64,000 nt of DNA from Clarireedia homoeocarpa (GCA_001465935.1 LNKV01000030.1:131443-195442), one strand, 5' to 3'. Shown: positions 11,381-23,803, counted from the first letter of the stretch. Numbers and translations: made by a program. Notes: generated by a model from the sequence alone, not told the origin.

Positions 11381-12727
11381 ATGCTGCTGCGGACCGCTTT
11401 CATCCTGTCTCAATTGCTGGGTCTCGCCAAAAGCGACAGCATTCATTTGGAAAGACGTACCAAGACGTGTACGGTCAAATCCTCAAACGGTACAGCAGAT
11501 GACTCACCAGCCATTGCTTCAGCTTTTGCCCAGTGCTCAAAGAACGCCGTCGTCGAGTTTACCAAAGGAGTAGACTACAATGTCTTCAAACCAGTCTCCG
11601 CCAAGAATCTATCGAACGTGGTCATTCGGATGCAAGGAAACCTTCACCTACCTCAAGATATCAAATATATCCAGGACACGGTCAACCACTCAAATACAGC
11701 GACTTACGAGAGTGCCTTGTACTGGTTCGCATTCCAAGGCTCCAAGATCGACTATATTGGGACAGATGATATCACAACCGGTTGGATTAATTCATACGGT
11801 CAAGCATGGTGGGACGCCAATACAGGAAATGGGACTGGACTTCTCAATCGCCCACATCTGATGAGATTCAATGTCACAAATGGGACGATGAATTACTTCA
11901 AATCGCGAAAGCCGATCGCGTGGAACGTTCAGGTGCTGGGGAACAACATCAAGATCAAGAACAGCATTATTGATTCTTTCTCCAATGGCACCGGCTTCCC
12001 ATTCAACACAGATGGGTTCGGTATTACTGCCACCAATGTTCATATTAGTGACAGCATCATCTACAACGGCGACGACGCCATCGCCGTTCAGTCTGGTTCT
12101 CACAACGTCCTTGTTGAACGCTTGACTGTTGGGTATGCATCCCACGGACTGAGCATCGGCTCTCTTGGTCAAAACCAAGCTGTTTTCGCCAACGTCTCCA
12201 ACATCCATTTCCGCGACATCACCATGATCGACACTGTCTACGCCGCACGCTTCAAATCATGGGTTGGTGGCCAAGGAATCGCGAAAGACATCACTTGGGA
12301 AGATATCCGCGTATTCAATGTCTCGTTCCCGATCTTTGTTACGCAAACATACTTCAATCAAGGCTCCAATCAAACACAGTTACAGCCGGGTCAGACCACA
12401 GGTCGTCCGAACAACTCTAGTGTTGTCATGGAGAATTTCACATGGAAGAATTTTAAAGGTACTGTTAATACATATACGCCGGGTGACGGATCGTGTGTGA
12501 CGGATCCGTGCTGGTACGATGCTGGGCTACCGAATTTGAAGCACTCGGAAAGCATCATCATTGAATGTAACACGGATAGTTCGTGTAAGAACTTTGTACT
12601 GGATGGTATTCAAATATACCCGCAGGATTTGAGGCAGCCGAGCGTAATTTGTATTAATGCGACGAGTAGGCTGAATCCGCAGCTGGGAATCGATTGTTCA
12701 AACGGGACATTTGTGCCGTTGTATTAG
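11381..12727 (+). CDS. Secreted GH28 pectinase, exo-polygalacturonase-like
   Basis: A single-exon gene of 448 residues with a signal peptide (MLLRTAFILSQLLGLAKS). Glycoside hydrolase family 28 motifs occur in order: NTDGFGI (about residue 209), YNGDDAIAVQSG (about 227), YASHGLSIGSLG (about 250) and RFKSWVGG (about 290). These match the family's catalytic Asp residues (NTD and DD), the catalytic His (usually G-H-G, here S-H-G) and the substrate-binding RIK (here RFK). The R-F-K variant and overall layout fit the exo-acting and rhamnogalacturonan-related branch better than classic endo-polygalacturonases. Many N-glycosylation sequons are present. It would trim pectin outside the cell. Exact substrate remains open. 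Confidence 0.92.
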   Translation: MLLRTAFILSQLLGLAKSDSIHLERRTKTCTVKSSNGTADDSPAIASAFAQCSKNAVVEFTKGVDYNVFKPVSAKNLSNVVIRMQGNLHLPQDIKYIQDTVNHSNTATYESALYWFAFQGSKIDYIGTDDITTGWINSYGQAWWDANTGNGTGLLNRPHLMRFNVTNGTMNYFKSRKPIAWNVQVLGNNIKIKNSIIDSFSNGTGFPFNTDGFGITATNVHISDSIIYNGDDAIAVQSGSHNVLVERLTVGYASHGLSIGSLGQNQAVFANVSNIHFRDITMIDTVYAARFKSWVGGQGIAKDITWEDIRVFNVSFPIFVTQTYFNQGSNQTQLQPGQTTGRPNNSSVVMENFTWKNFKGTVNTYTPGDGSCVTDPCWYDAGLPNLKHSESIIIECNTDSSCKNFVLDGIQIYPQDLRQPSVICINATSRLNPQLGIDCSNGTFVPLY

Positions 12728-14662
12728 AAGTGGGATGGACCTGTTGGTTAGGCGATGGTATTTGCGGGCGGTTGAAGATTGGGTTTAGATAGATGATATA
12801 ATATGTATGTGTGTATGTCAATGTCAATCCTTCGAGAGTGTCGAAATTTGCAAGACACGCGATGAAAGTAGGGTTGGCGCCAATCCCTATCGCTCGACAA
12901 GGTGATTCTAAAGTGGTTCCTGTGCATACTGACTGCGCTCACTGAGCGCTTACTTGCCAGTCCTAGTATCACCTTCGATGGGATACAAAGTCAAGAAAAC
13001 TCTTGGTGCTCTAAGTCAGCTAATGCACGCAGCACGCAGCACGCACCTGGGATTCAGTTAGGCGCTGCCTATACATCTTATACCCTTCCCACCATTCAAA
13101 GAGCTCCCTCAAGCAGCATGGATGAAATCGACTGTATCTATCCATAATACTTTAATATGAATCTCTGCTCGGAAACAAGATATGGTGTCATCACATTCAA
13201 GAAAGACTGGCGAGGGCATGCCCAGAAGTATCATCTGAAAATATCCAGTGGGGGAGGGGAGGTGGACGGATAAAATTGGAGGGGCTTGGGCCGAGGTCGA
13301 GGGACCTGGTACCGAAGTGTACCTTCGTAGACCACAACCAAAGTCTGATGATAGGAACAGTTGAGACAGACTAACAGAAAATCTTTGCTCTGCTCACATT
13401 TCTTGTATAGCCCTGCCTTGGAACATCAAGTCTAACTTATCTAGCCCAGCCTTGCAGAGTCAGGATTTGCCGAGGAAGATGTTACTGTAGTCCTTCGCTC
13501 CTTTTTGTAGTGCCCCTGAAAGTACGGAATCCGGAGCGATATTTCTCCCCCTCCATATCCCAGCAAAATCTTCCCTGGGCAATTTATCGGCGACACAAGA
13601 TCGCGTAAGGTCACACATAATTGGCTGTATAAATCCTTCACTGTCAAATGTCCTTTCTCGCGCGAAGGAGGAAGTGATCCCGCGTCTACTCGTTATCTGT
13701 GATGGACGATCGAGAAAGGAGGTTCGAGCGCTTAAGATTCATTATCACCATTCCGGACATCTCTACTCTGGAGAGTTTTTTCAAATCGAGGACGATGGGA
13801 ATGGGAATAGGAATATCAAAAGACAAATTCGAAAAAGGAAGAGCAAAAAACGTTAGGCTTCCTGTTTGGTCCACCGCAGCTCGAATGGAGAAGTCTGCAC
13901 AGGCGCTTTGGTCACTCACGATGTTTCATATAAAAACGCATCCTCTGTTTACATGGAACAACTTCATTAACACCAGAAACGAAACGATCACCAGTGGACG
14001 AATCGGTAAGTAACCGCCGAGAAGACCTCCACTATCACCTTATGTCATCCAAGTATTCTGCCCTGCAATATCGCCAAACGTCCCAATTCATGTACCTCCT
14101 TCCACTTTTCCACCCATTCCGACTTCAATATTTCAGGAGTCTCCATCTCAATGCGGCTCAAATTATGCCCCTTGTGCTCAGCGGCCTAACAAAACATTCT
14201 ATTCGATCCACCAAGTGCAAGTGGACCTTGTTGATGGTTTCCCCCTTATTCCCGACATCGTTTCTTTCGGAAGATCTCCGAATCAAGCGGACGTTCATCT
14301 AATATTCTGTTTGTTTTCAAGCGCAAAGCAAGTAAGCGGAAATTTGTTCCTAGCGGACCAAAATTTGTTTTTCTTGTTTCTGTGAAACAGTACGGCGGGG
14401 GTAGGGATGTCACCGTTTTCATCCCATCCCTATGGTATTGAATACACGCTTTGGCTGTATGCCCAGAGCCACACTTAGCAGTGGCCAAATCATGTATATA
14501 TGCATGATCTCTTCAGTCACCACACCTTTTTTCCTTCCCTTCTTCTCTACAAGCAAGTCTTACCATTTTCAATTTTCTCTTAGAGTTCATCCTTTACATT
14601 CTCTAACCACATTCATTTAACAGTGTGATCTGTGATCCACATTCATTCATTATTCATTCAAG
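12728..14662. other. Long intergenic region upstream of the LPMO gene
   Basis: About 1.9 kb without a gene I can support. An ATG frame near 13702..14013 codes about 100 residues of unconvincing, basic sequence. A short run of a GCACGCA motif is near 13025-13045. AT-rich TATATATGCAT near 14497 may serve as the LPMO promoter element. Confidence 0.5.
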
Positions 14663-15682
14663 ATGTTTTTCCAAACCACCGTCGCCGCTACTCTCATCTC
14701 AGCCGTCGCTGCTCATCAGAACTTCCACCAGTTCTGGGTCAATGGCGTCTCTCCCGGATACCAAGTCTCCATCCGCATGCCCCCATCCAACAGCCCCGTC
14801 ACAAACGTCTCCTCCACCGATATCACCTGCAACGTCAACGGTAACAAGGTCCCATCAGGCGTAACCACCACTCCCGCGAAAGAAGGTGATGAGATCACCG
14901 TTCAATGGGATTCCTCTGGACACCCTGGTCCTATTCAACATTACCTCATGGGCCCTGTCGATGATGCTTCCCAGACTACTGGTATCGGTTCGTGGTTCAA
15001 GATTCAGGAATGGGCCCAGACAAACGGTACTTGGGCTAGTGCCATCATGGAAGCAGGAAACATGAGCATGTCATTCAAGCTCCCCACAGGCCTCGCCACT
15101 GGCGAATACTTGGTAAGTCACACTCTTCCCCTCTCTTCCACCCGATGAATAAATAAACAACCAAAATACTAACACAACCCCCCACAGCTCCGCTCCGAAA
15201 TGCTTGCTCTCCACAGTTCGCAAACCATTGACGGCGCCCAATGGTACATCGGCTGCGCGCAACTCTCTATCACCGGCACTGCTGCCGAGACCTGCTCTCC
15301 ATCCATCGAACTCCCCGGCGCATACAACGACACCGATCCCTCCATCTACATCCCCGACTTCTACTACGGTTTCGACATCTCCACCTACACTCCCCCAGGA
15401 GGACCCGTCGCAACCTGTGGCGCCGGTTCCGGCTCTGCTGCCACCACCGCTGCCACCACCGCTGCTGCCGCCGCCACCACCGCGGTAGCTGCTAGCTCTG
15501 CCGTCGCCAGCTCGAGTGTTATTGTTTCCAGCGCAGTAGCCTCCTCAACTCAAGCTGCTGTTGTAGCATCATCCGCTTTATCGACGGCCGTCGCTGCACC
15601 AACTACTTTCATCACAGCTACATCTGCTGCCGCCGCCGCTAGCAGCGCAGTTGCTGTTCCGGATGATGAGTGCGAGGCTTAG
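14663..15682 (+). CDS. AA9 lytic polysaccharide monooxygenase with Ala/Ser/Thr-rich tail
   Basis: Exons 14663..15112 and 15188..15682 (75-bp intron, phase 0) give 314 residues. The signal peptide (residues 1-17, ending AVAA) places His18 at the mature N-terminus, as the copper histidine brace requires. The second brace His is in SSGHPGPIQHYLMG (about residue 87), and the axial Tyr region is PDFYYGFDISTY. Such enzymes oxidatively cleave cellulose or hemicellulose with copper and H2O2 or O2. After about residue 235 comes a low-complexity Ala/Thr/Ser/Val tail, probably O-glycosylated. There is no cellulose-binding CBM1 and no hydrophobic GPI signal; the protein ends DDECEA. Family assignment is strong, substrate is open. 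Confidence 0.93.
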
Positions 15683-16442
15683 AGGGGATGCACTATCGTG
15701 GGAAGGAATAGGTTTTGGATTCTTTGTATATATAGTCTCCTGTTCGTGATTTCATGAACGGGATTGTAGAAATAGAAATTTGGAAATTACATCAATATTA
15801 TATATATGTATGCGTGGATGTGATATGAGAGTGAGTGATTGATTACGTTCATCGATTTTGCCTGCAGGTGATGCAATGATTCATTAAACTGCAAATCACA
15901 AAATAATTAAAAGGCTAGTTCGTCCTCCAGTCTAGTTAGTGGTTTGCCTAACGTTAGGTAAGTATATTAATAGACATCCCAAAGATCTCTACACCATGGA
16001 CCAAGCCAGAAGGGAGCACTTGTGCAAAATCTACCTTAGTACTAGCAGCAGCAGCAAAAGCTCATTGATTAATTTCTTACTAGCTAACGACGAACAAACC
16101 ATTGATCCCCCTAATATCATTGCCTAGAACTACCAAGTTTTTCAAGATTTTCAGATAGAATGTGAAAAAGACATTATAAGTCTTTACTTAATTTTCTGAG
16201 CAAAATGGAGGAAATTCTACATCATGAAACCACACCATGGTGTTCCACTACAGCATAACTGGAGAAAGCTGGAAGATCTCTTCACTATCTCTTCACTAAC
16301 TCTCCAATATCTACAAGAGGAAATATAAAACAAAAACGAAAATAAATAACGCTCCTCTAAATGCATATGCAAACGCCTAACTTCTGTCAAGGTCGTAAGT
16401 TATCCATCTATTACATCATATCTTCATAGCACATCAAACCGT
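15683..16442. other. Intergenic region between LPMO (+) and ABC transporter (-)
   Basis: A convergent region holding the two 3' flanks. AT-rich, with short TATATA runs near 15790-15810 and a GCAGCAGCAG stretch near 16043. No gene seen. Confidence 0.5.
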
Positions 16443-19400
16443 CTATTTCCTCCTCCTCAGCAAACCCCCCAAACCCCCCTTCTTCTCCTTCACCACAGCA
16501 TAATTCTCCTCCTCCACATTATGTTTCTCCACAATGCTCAAGAAAACCTGATCCAGGGTCGTCGGACTAACAGAATAATGTTCCAGTCCCAACTCCTCCC
16601 TATGGTCCTCCAGAACCGTAATCAGCGAACCAATACCCGTATCCTGTAATTTCACATCACTAATACGATCGCTAGAATGCCCGCTGCTGATTTCATCCAA
16701 GTCTTCATCCGCATCTATCTTTTTATCGTACTTGTGCTTTGTCTCGTAATTGTTGATGGGGACCGAGAATCGCATTTGCCCGTGGAAGGTCTTTTCTTCG
16801 ATGATTGCGTCTGGGAAATGGTTTGTGATCCAGATTCGTAGGTTGGAGATCTCTTCTGTTGAGGTATGGGGTGCGCTTTTAAGGACCAGATGGATGTAAT
16901 ATGCGTTTCCATGCTTCTTCCTCAAATGATCACTAGTCCCCATAGCTAACATGCGTTTAGCCATGATTCCCGCGCGATCGGCAAGTGCGTCTGCTTCTTC
17001 CATACTGTGGGTTGTAAGAAGGAGTGAGCGTCCGGGTACTACTGAAGCGAGGGTCTTCCACATAATACGCTTTGCAGCAGCGTCCATTCCTGAACTAGGC
17101 TCATCGAGGAGAAGAACTGTTGGGTTTCCGATGAGCGCGATACCAAGGGACAGCTTGCGCTTGTTTCCGCCAGATAATTTGGCTGCCATTCGGGATGAGA
17201 ATGCTTGCAGTCCGACTGCTTCGATAACGGCGTGAACATTATGTTCGATGTCGGGAACCCCCCTGACGCGAGCGTAGAAGCGAAGATGCTCGAGTACAGT
17301 CATTTGATCCATAGCTATTCATTTATTAGCAAGTATTGTACGCAGGAGTGACATGACAGCTTACCATCAAATTGTGGACAGACACCAAGATGTGATCTTG
17401 CATCTGCCCTGTGTCTATTAATCTCGATATTTTCAACAAATATATTGCCTCCGTTCTTCGATGGTTGAATGTCACCACGAATCAACGAGATAGTGGTGGA
17501 CTTTCCAGCACCGTTCGGCCCGAGTAACGCGAAAACCTCACCGCGCTTGATACCGAATGTCATGTTCTCGACTGCAGTGAATTTACCAAACGTCTTGGTA
17601 AGATGAATTACTCGGAGACCATCATTTGAACTGCTGACTCGGACCAATTCCTCGGCAATTTCCTCATCGGCAGGTACTTCGTTCTCAGTAACTGCATTGG
17701 ATGATTTTCTGTGTCTGCGTATCCATGCGACAATAGAGCCACTGTCGTACCAAAGGAGAATAGCAAATAGGACAAATATCTGAATAAACAGGTAAAGAAT
17801 AGGTCCTCCATATTGTAAGATACCTCCAGGATAATGGGCAAGTTCTTTCCCTGAACACGTAGTGGAAAATAGGTTCAGAGCCACAAACAGTGCTCTGATG
17901 AGACTTCCCATAGGTGTAACAAGACTAATTGTGAAGTGAACAATAATGAGAGTAGAGTCAATCTTGTTGATTGGGGCGTAAGTCAATGTGCAGAGGTATG
18001 CAATCAAGTAGACGAGGAACATCACAGCCTGTCCAGCAGCAGCAAAGGCAAAAGCGCTCAATTGTGTACGAGCAAAGAGCGAAACGACATATGAAAGTAA
18101 TATCGAAGCCAACCCATAGAGTGCAAATATGAGGAAGAGGTAGCCTACATGATACCAAATCGAAGCCGACGCTGCGAAGATGATAACGCACACAGCACTG
18201 GAAATTAGAACGATAATAAAGTCGAACGCAACGTAGGACAACCATAATGGCAAAGAACGAACACCGTTAGAGTATTGAAGTCCGCGGATATTCCTTAATC
18301 TCTCTACGGTGGGATACAGTGAGAAAAAACCAGGATATGCCGCCATAGCGAGACCAAAGTAGACGACAAGTTGCAATGATTTGCCAGTGGATGGAGCCCA
18401 CGGGATGTCAAATGATGCATATTGCGTAGCAATAGTCATATTCATGAGCATGATATCCATGACATTCTGTCCGAATATTGCATTGTAGATGTCACCATTT
18501 CCTTTGTAGGCGAGTGTGGTTTGAGCAGTTCCATCCCCAAGGAAAAAGCCTGCAGGGGTGACATTTGCAAAGTTTTGGTTGATGTAGTCATTGAATTGAG
18601 GCAGCGTATCAACAAGGTGAGAGTGATCCTGGATTTGCTGCTGTGTTGGAAACAGACCAAATAGTAGAGGTCCGAATAACGAAGCGAGTTTTTCAGGCGA
18701 AAACTTTGATGACGGACCCACAACTATATCGTACTTGCCAGGTGCGAATAGATTCTCTGAATAGGCAACAGATACTCTAGCATCCGGCGTACAGCCAGCA
18801 CCCTTGTAACCTTTCAAGAAGAGGGTAACGAGACCGGCGGCAATAATTGGTAACAGCAAGGCAGCAATGTATGGGAGATAATTTCGTCGTAGTACTGTTA
18901 GCCTTTTTCGGAATAGGACCCAGCCTTGGCGGAAGAATCCAATGTTCTGACCTGTGTAGAGCTCTAGAGCTGGACGAGAGTTGGTAGTGACCATAGTGAG
19001 TTTTGACGCTGGCTGCTTTTCTGTATGATTAACAACGGATGATTCATCGTGTTTATCGAGACTAGAGTCGCTTTCAGCTCGAATTTCATCAGCTAATTTC
19101 AGGAACACATCTTCAATAGTTGGCCCAGATAGTTGATACTCGGTGATATTCTCCTCTTCGAAGCGCTTGATGATCTGGGCAGCTTGTTTTGAAGTCGGTG
19201 CCGCATACGTCATCTGACCAAATGAAGCTTGCTGTGTAATACCCTCGATGTCTGGGGCAACTTTATGGTCATGTCCGGTAGGAAGGTGAATGCGATAGCC
19301 GCCACCTAGCTTCTCTTTCAATTCAACTGAAGAGCCCTCTGCACGCAATGTGCCTTTGGATAAAATAGCAATGCGATCGGCTAAGAGGTCGGCTTCGTCG

Positions 19401-21394
19401 AGAAAATGTGTTGTCAGAATTATTGTGCGGTTGCCTCGTTCGGCAAGAAGAATATCCCAGATCTTTCTCCTACTCAACGGATCAAGACCACTACTTACTT
19501 CATCGACACAGCAAACGGAGCTACCACCAGTAAACATCATACCTAATTGCAGCTTCCGTTTCTGTCCACCGGAAAGAGTCTTCGACCTGGCGTTAATCTT
19601 CCGATCCAAATCAATGGCCACGATCAGATTAGTCAGTGCCTCCTTGCTATCCCGACGACCCGTCGATTTCAGTTCGTTAAAGATTCGTATATGCTCTTCG
19701 ACGGTGACTTCATCCCATAAAACATTCTTTTGTGGAGCGATACCCAATCCACCAGTCCCATCAACCCTGATACTTCCGCTGGTGACACTATTCAATCCAG
19801 CGATCGCATCAAGAGTAGTGCTTTTGCCTGATCCATTTGCTCCTAACAGGACGAGAATATGCCCTCTACTGGCGGTCAAACTTAGATCATTGACAGCTAC
19901 CACAGTCGCTTTCGGAATTTTGGTGAAACCTGCAGTCTTAAGGCGGAACCAGTTAGGTTGGTAATGTTTCGTAAAATTCTGTAATCGGACAGTTTCTAAA
20001 GCGTTTGAGTCTGCAGAATGTCCCTCTCCAGAAGAGCCTTGCCCTACAACTGTACGACCCTTCGACTGGGTACCAAAAAAGGAGCGTTCCAGATAAGCTC
20101 CGAGAATGGGATACGCAAATATTTGTATGACCAAGAAGACCCAGAGCGCGATACCGGGAAGTGACCACGGATTATCAGGGGCAGCGCGAACAAGATCAGT
20201 AGCAAGATCTTGCCGCTCATAACGAGCCATAAAGATAATGAAGAACACGTAGTTGCAGGGAACAAACAACAGGCTCAGGACTGCAACGGCTCCAGTAGTT
20301 GTTATTCCGACTACCTGAGATATCACACCCAAGAGAAGTGTAACTATGGCAAGAGTGATTCCACTTAGCTGGGCTTTCTTGAAAAATGATGCACCAAGAA
20401 TGGAGAAGGAGGTGAGAGACAATCCTGCGAGAAGATGATAGATAATCACAATCGCCATAGAAGTTTGAGCAAATACTCCTACTCCCAAGACTACAGCCAT
20501 GATGATCCAACCCGGAGCGTATATCAAGTCGAAGGCAAGATGATAGGAAATGATCCTAGCTACTTGGGGTTCCCACCTGCGCAAATTCGGCATCATGGCT
20601 TCCAGCAATTGAGACATGCCGAGCTCTCGTTCGGAAGCAATAAATCCAGTCAAGTGATATGTTACACCAACCATGCCAATGAGAAAGGCGATTCCAAGGA
20701 TATTGATAATAGCTCCCTGGTAATTTACTCGGATTTGTGTGCGACGTTGTTCTTGTGTCATACTGGTATATGGGTATTCGTAAACCGTGGCGGGTAAAGC
20801 ATCCCGGTTTATAGTGTTATTGTTCGATGCAATCGCAACATCGACAGCGCGCTGGAGAGGTAGGAGAAAAAGCTGAGCATCATTGGTATCCTTGTCGACC
20901 ACAATCTTTTCACCGAATGCGCCGTCGGCACGCAACGTATAATTCCATATTCCACCTTCCCCTTCTGAGGGAGATGACTGGAAGACGACAGCCCCATAAC
21001 ATGATGTTGCTCCTCTCAAACTACTTCGGCAGACCTCTAATAACTCGGCTTCACTCGTTAACCTTTGAACATTCTTTCCAGCTGCCTCTGCAGGTTGCGC
21101 GATCGCATCGATAACTCGGTCTATATCTCCACCAGTAAAACCATTGTTAACAAATGCGACGGTATTCCTCCCACCAGTGGCAGCATGAAGTCCTTCAGCT
21201 AGTGTTCGAACAGGATGGCTTGAGCCAATCCCGAAGACCGATGGAGGTATGAAGAGATTTCTAGCATAACTGAGAAATACCATGAACGCCACTGGCAGGA
21301 TAAAAGCACGTATGGATGTGCTCAAGGCATGACGATTGAGCGCAATTAGGATATTTTTCCTGGTCAGAGTCCAGGATTGACGGAGAAGACCCAT
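16443..21394 (-). CDS. Full-length ABCA-subfamily ABC transporter
   Basis: Two exons (21394..17365 and 17314..16443; 50-bp intron, phase 1 at CPQFD-A-MDQMT) give 1633 residues. The order is TMD1-NBD1-TMD2-NBD2. TMD1 has a first helix near residue 25, a large extracytoplasmic loop, then a cluster at about 225-440. NBD1 shows Walker A GANGSGKST (about 518), signature LSGGQKRKLQLG and Walker B VCCVDEVSSGLD, where Val replaces the usual Pro after the catalytic Glu. TMD2 spans roughly 820-1190. NBD2 shows GPNGAGKSTT (about 1293), LSGGNKRKLSLG and LLLDEPSSGMD. Length and layout match ABCA proteins, which move lipids or sterols across membranes. Fungal members are poorly studied, so substrate is unknown. 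Confidence 0.93.
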
Positions 21395-22516
21395 GACGGC
21401 TGAGGAAGCTGTGCTTGAGGGTACGCGTCCAGTCTACTTCAGCGCATGCCGGGTATATGTTTGTTGCGCAAGAATGGATCAGTCGGCTTCGAACGTAGGC
21501 TATAGGGATAATGGCTGCATCGTCACTTGCAAAAGGGTTCGTCTCCAGGTGTTATGTAGCTGCCAGAGGGCCAAGAATTCCTACGAGGGCCAAGACGTGG
21601 GAGGAAGGCTGTGAGGACTCGTCTTTCTACCGATGGATATTGGCGAATGCAGAAATTTTGAGAATAGCATAAACAGATCAGGATGAAGGAGTGATATCAA
21701 GTAGTAATTTATCTTTATAAACACGTTGAATAAGTCTAAAGTACAGTAATGATTATGCTCAGCAAAATATGTTCAGCAAAATATGTTCAGCAGAATAGAA
21801 TACGAAGTCAAAGAAAGATGCCACACCCCATGAGTGCTTCGTACTCGTAGGATGCGATGAAATGAGTAAGAAACCGTTTCAACGGCAAAATTCAAAACAC
21901 CCAGACGATAACCTTGCGACAAGCCGAGGAACGGAAGGAATTAGCCAATAATCGATCAGTTCTCTTGGTTATACGACCGGAATATCGGAACAATCTTTGT
22001 CCGCTGTCTATTAAAAGTGGGCCGGACGTTTTGTTTCTCCTTTGTTTCTCCCCGGCCAATCAAAGACGCGCCCTGACAACTTCTGGAATAAGTCATGTCA
22101 TCATAGAAACTCAGTGAGGTCGAGTCAGCAGTCGAGGCAGTCTCTCAACCTCCCACTATCAATCACGTGATGTATCTGTTGGTTAGACGTCAATTCGTGG
22201 CATCACCGTATCACGTATAAGGATTCGAATTCGAAGTAGAACGACTGGATGAAAGCGCGTGGCATATGCATTTGTCTAAAAACATGATGAAGGTCAATTG
22301 CTTCGCCCTCGAATTATACGCCATTCGCCCAGCATTAAATGCCTTATCCCACCCTAAGATGAAAACAAACATCGGCGTTGAGTATTCCTCCTACGCAATA
22401 ACAATTTCTTACTCAATATTCCAAATGAACATCATATAAAAAGGTGATCCATCCCAAGACAAACGGGCCAAATTCCAAATGCCATACTGGCAACGCTTCG
22501 TTGGAGGCAGAGAGAC
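21395..22516. other. Intergenic region upstream of the ABC transporter
   Basis: About 1.1 kb holding the ABC transporter promoter side. A short 14-bp tandem repeat lies at about 21752-21795. Small ATG frames here look random. Confidence 0.5.
21752..21795. repeat. Short 14-bp tandem repeat, three copies
   Basis: The unit GTTCAGCAAAATAT occurs about three times in a row with one or two base changes. Non-coding. Too short to call a transposon end. Confidence 0.6.
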
Positions 22517-23215
22517 TTATCCGTCATTCACACTCTGCTGCATGGGTAGGTTACTGGAAGTCCGAATGCTCGAGCGTCTCGAGGAGGACGCCATGGCCTT
22601 ACCAGAGCAAGGAGTCGAGATGGAAGTTCTCCCAGAGTCTGACTCCGATCGTGAAGTCACAGATCCTGGCTTCGTGATCCTTTCTTGATCTCCAGCCTCT
22701 TCAGCGGTGTTCAACCTAGGCGAATTACTTGTGGGGGTTGACTGTCGGGTGGGTGATGGCCGGGTGGGTGATGGCCGGGTGGGTGATGGTCGGGTGGGTG
22801 ATGGTCGGATGGGTAATGGTCGGGTGCGTGATGGTCGGATGGGTGATGGTCGGGTGCGTGATGGTCGGGGGGCTGCACGTGGTGGTTCAATTATGAGACC
22901 TGGATGTTTGGGCCTAATGGAGCCGCCAGGATAAGGGGGCCGTGGACCGATGGGATAGCGTCTTTGGACATGTGGGAGAGGTTCTGGAAGTGCTGCAAAT
23001 CTGACATTCTTTTTGTTGGTTGGTGCGGTCTTGTCGTTGCCGGTTGGTGCGGTGTTGTCGTTGCCGGTTGGTGCGGTGTTGTCGTTGCCGGTTGGTGCAG
23101 CGTTGTCGTTGCCGGTTGGTTCAGCGTTGTCGTTGCCGGTTGGTTCAGTGTTCTTGTCGTTCTCTGCAGCCTTCTTCTTCCTCTTGGGGAACACTGCTTT
23201 CAAAAATCTGTGCAT
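22517..23215 (-). CDS. Intrinsically disordered protein made of two coding minisatellites
   Basis: A single ATG-initiated frame of 232 residues. The N-terminus is basic (FPKRKKKAAE). Residues about 20-65 are five copies plus a partial of an 8-residue unit of the type PTGNDNTA. A Pro/Arg-rich linker follows, then about eight copies of a 5-residue RPSPT/RPSRT unit near residues 117-157. A Ser/Thr/Arg-rich tail ends it. The DNA units are 24 bp and 15 bp, both multiples of three, so copy-number change keeps the frame. No signal peptide, membrane segment or known domain. It could be a real fast-evolving protein, or the repeats may simply leave a frame open; repeats of both lengths staying in one frame favours coding. 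Confidence 0.5.
   Translation of the reverse strand: MHRFLKAVFPKRKKKAAENDKNTEPTGNDNAEPTGNDNAAPTGNDNTAPTGNDNTAPTGNDKTAPTNKKNVRFAALPEPLPHVQRRYPIGPRPPYPGGSIRPKHPGLIIEPPRAAPRPSRTRPSPIRPSRTRPLPIRPSPTRPSPTRPSPTRPSPTRQSTPTSNSPRLNTAEEAGDQERITKPGSVTSRSESDSGRTSISTPCSGKAMASSSRRSSIRTSSNLPMQQSVNDG
22746..22865. repeat. 15-bp G-rich minisatellite, eight copies
   Basis: Eight consecutive 15-bp units of the form CGGGTGGGTGATGGT with up to three changes each. On the minus strand they encode the RPSPT repeat of the overlapping gene. The plus strand is G-rich enough to form G-quadruplexes. Confidence 0.9.
23018..23161. repeat. 24-bp minisatellite, five copies and a partial
   Basis: Units of the form GGTTGGTGCGGTGTTGTCGT plus TGCC at 23018, 23042, 23066, 23090 and 23114, with a degenerate sixth from 23138. 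On the minus strand they encode the PTGNDNTA repeat. Confidence 0.9.
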
Positions 23216-23803
23216 ATAGATCTATGCGAAGCGCCTGCTTCGCCACGAGATACTGGGTCCTAAATTCGAGAGAAGGCTGTGATGACTGGATTTTAGAGAT
23301 ACGAGAACCGATCGTGCAGAATCCCTGGGTTGCACAGTTGTCAGATTTGATTGTGTTCCCCAGGGCAGAGCTGCAGGTACAATCATTTTCCTCCTGCTGT
23401 GAGGAGTGGGAGGAAGTGATATAAGAGTTCTTCCACTTATATGTGTAATTAAAGGTGAGATGAGAGTGCTTCACACATTTCACAAATGTATGAGGGCATG
23501 CCATCTTTTTATATCTGTGCGATTAGTCGATTCTTGCTGTTTTCGGGACCGAATTTCATTCTTCCTTTGAAGATATCACCAAAATTTTGAAATCGTTATC
23601 TCAATAGAATCTGGGACCATGGTTTTGAGTCGTACCAAATAATAGAAAGTACAGGGCAGAAAAGGTCTAGCACGCACATAAGAAAAGAAATTGATCGACA
23701 AAATTGGATGCGGTTGTAATAATTATCCATTTAATTCGATTATACGAGTAATTATATGGCAATTATAAATATTATAAAAATATCCATCAATCTACTTCCT
23801 TCC
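23216..23803. other. Intergenic region between repeat protein and GH115 gene
   Basis: AT-rich, especially 23700-23800, which is probably the 3' flank of the minus-strand GH115 gene. The upstream side serves the repeat protein. No gene seen. Confidence 0.5.

Noticed and set aside
13702..14013. ATG frame of about 100 codons upstream of the LPMO gene
   Set aside because: Random-looking basic composition, overlapped by equally long frames on the other strand, no family signal.
22707..23263. Plus-strand frames across the minisatellites (Val/Gly/Cys-rich repeats)
   Set aside because: Shadows of the minus-strand frame; they start at non-ATG codons or have implausible composition.
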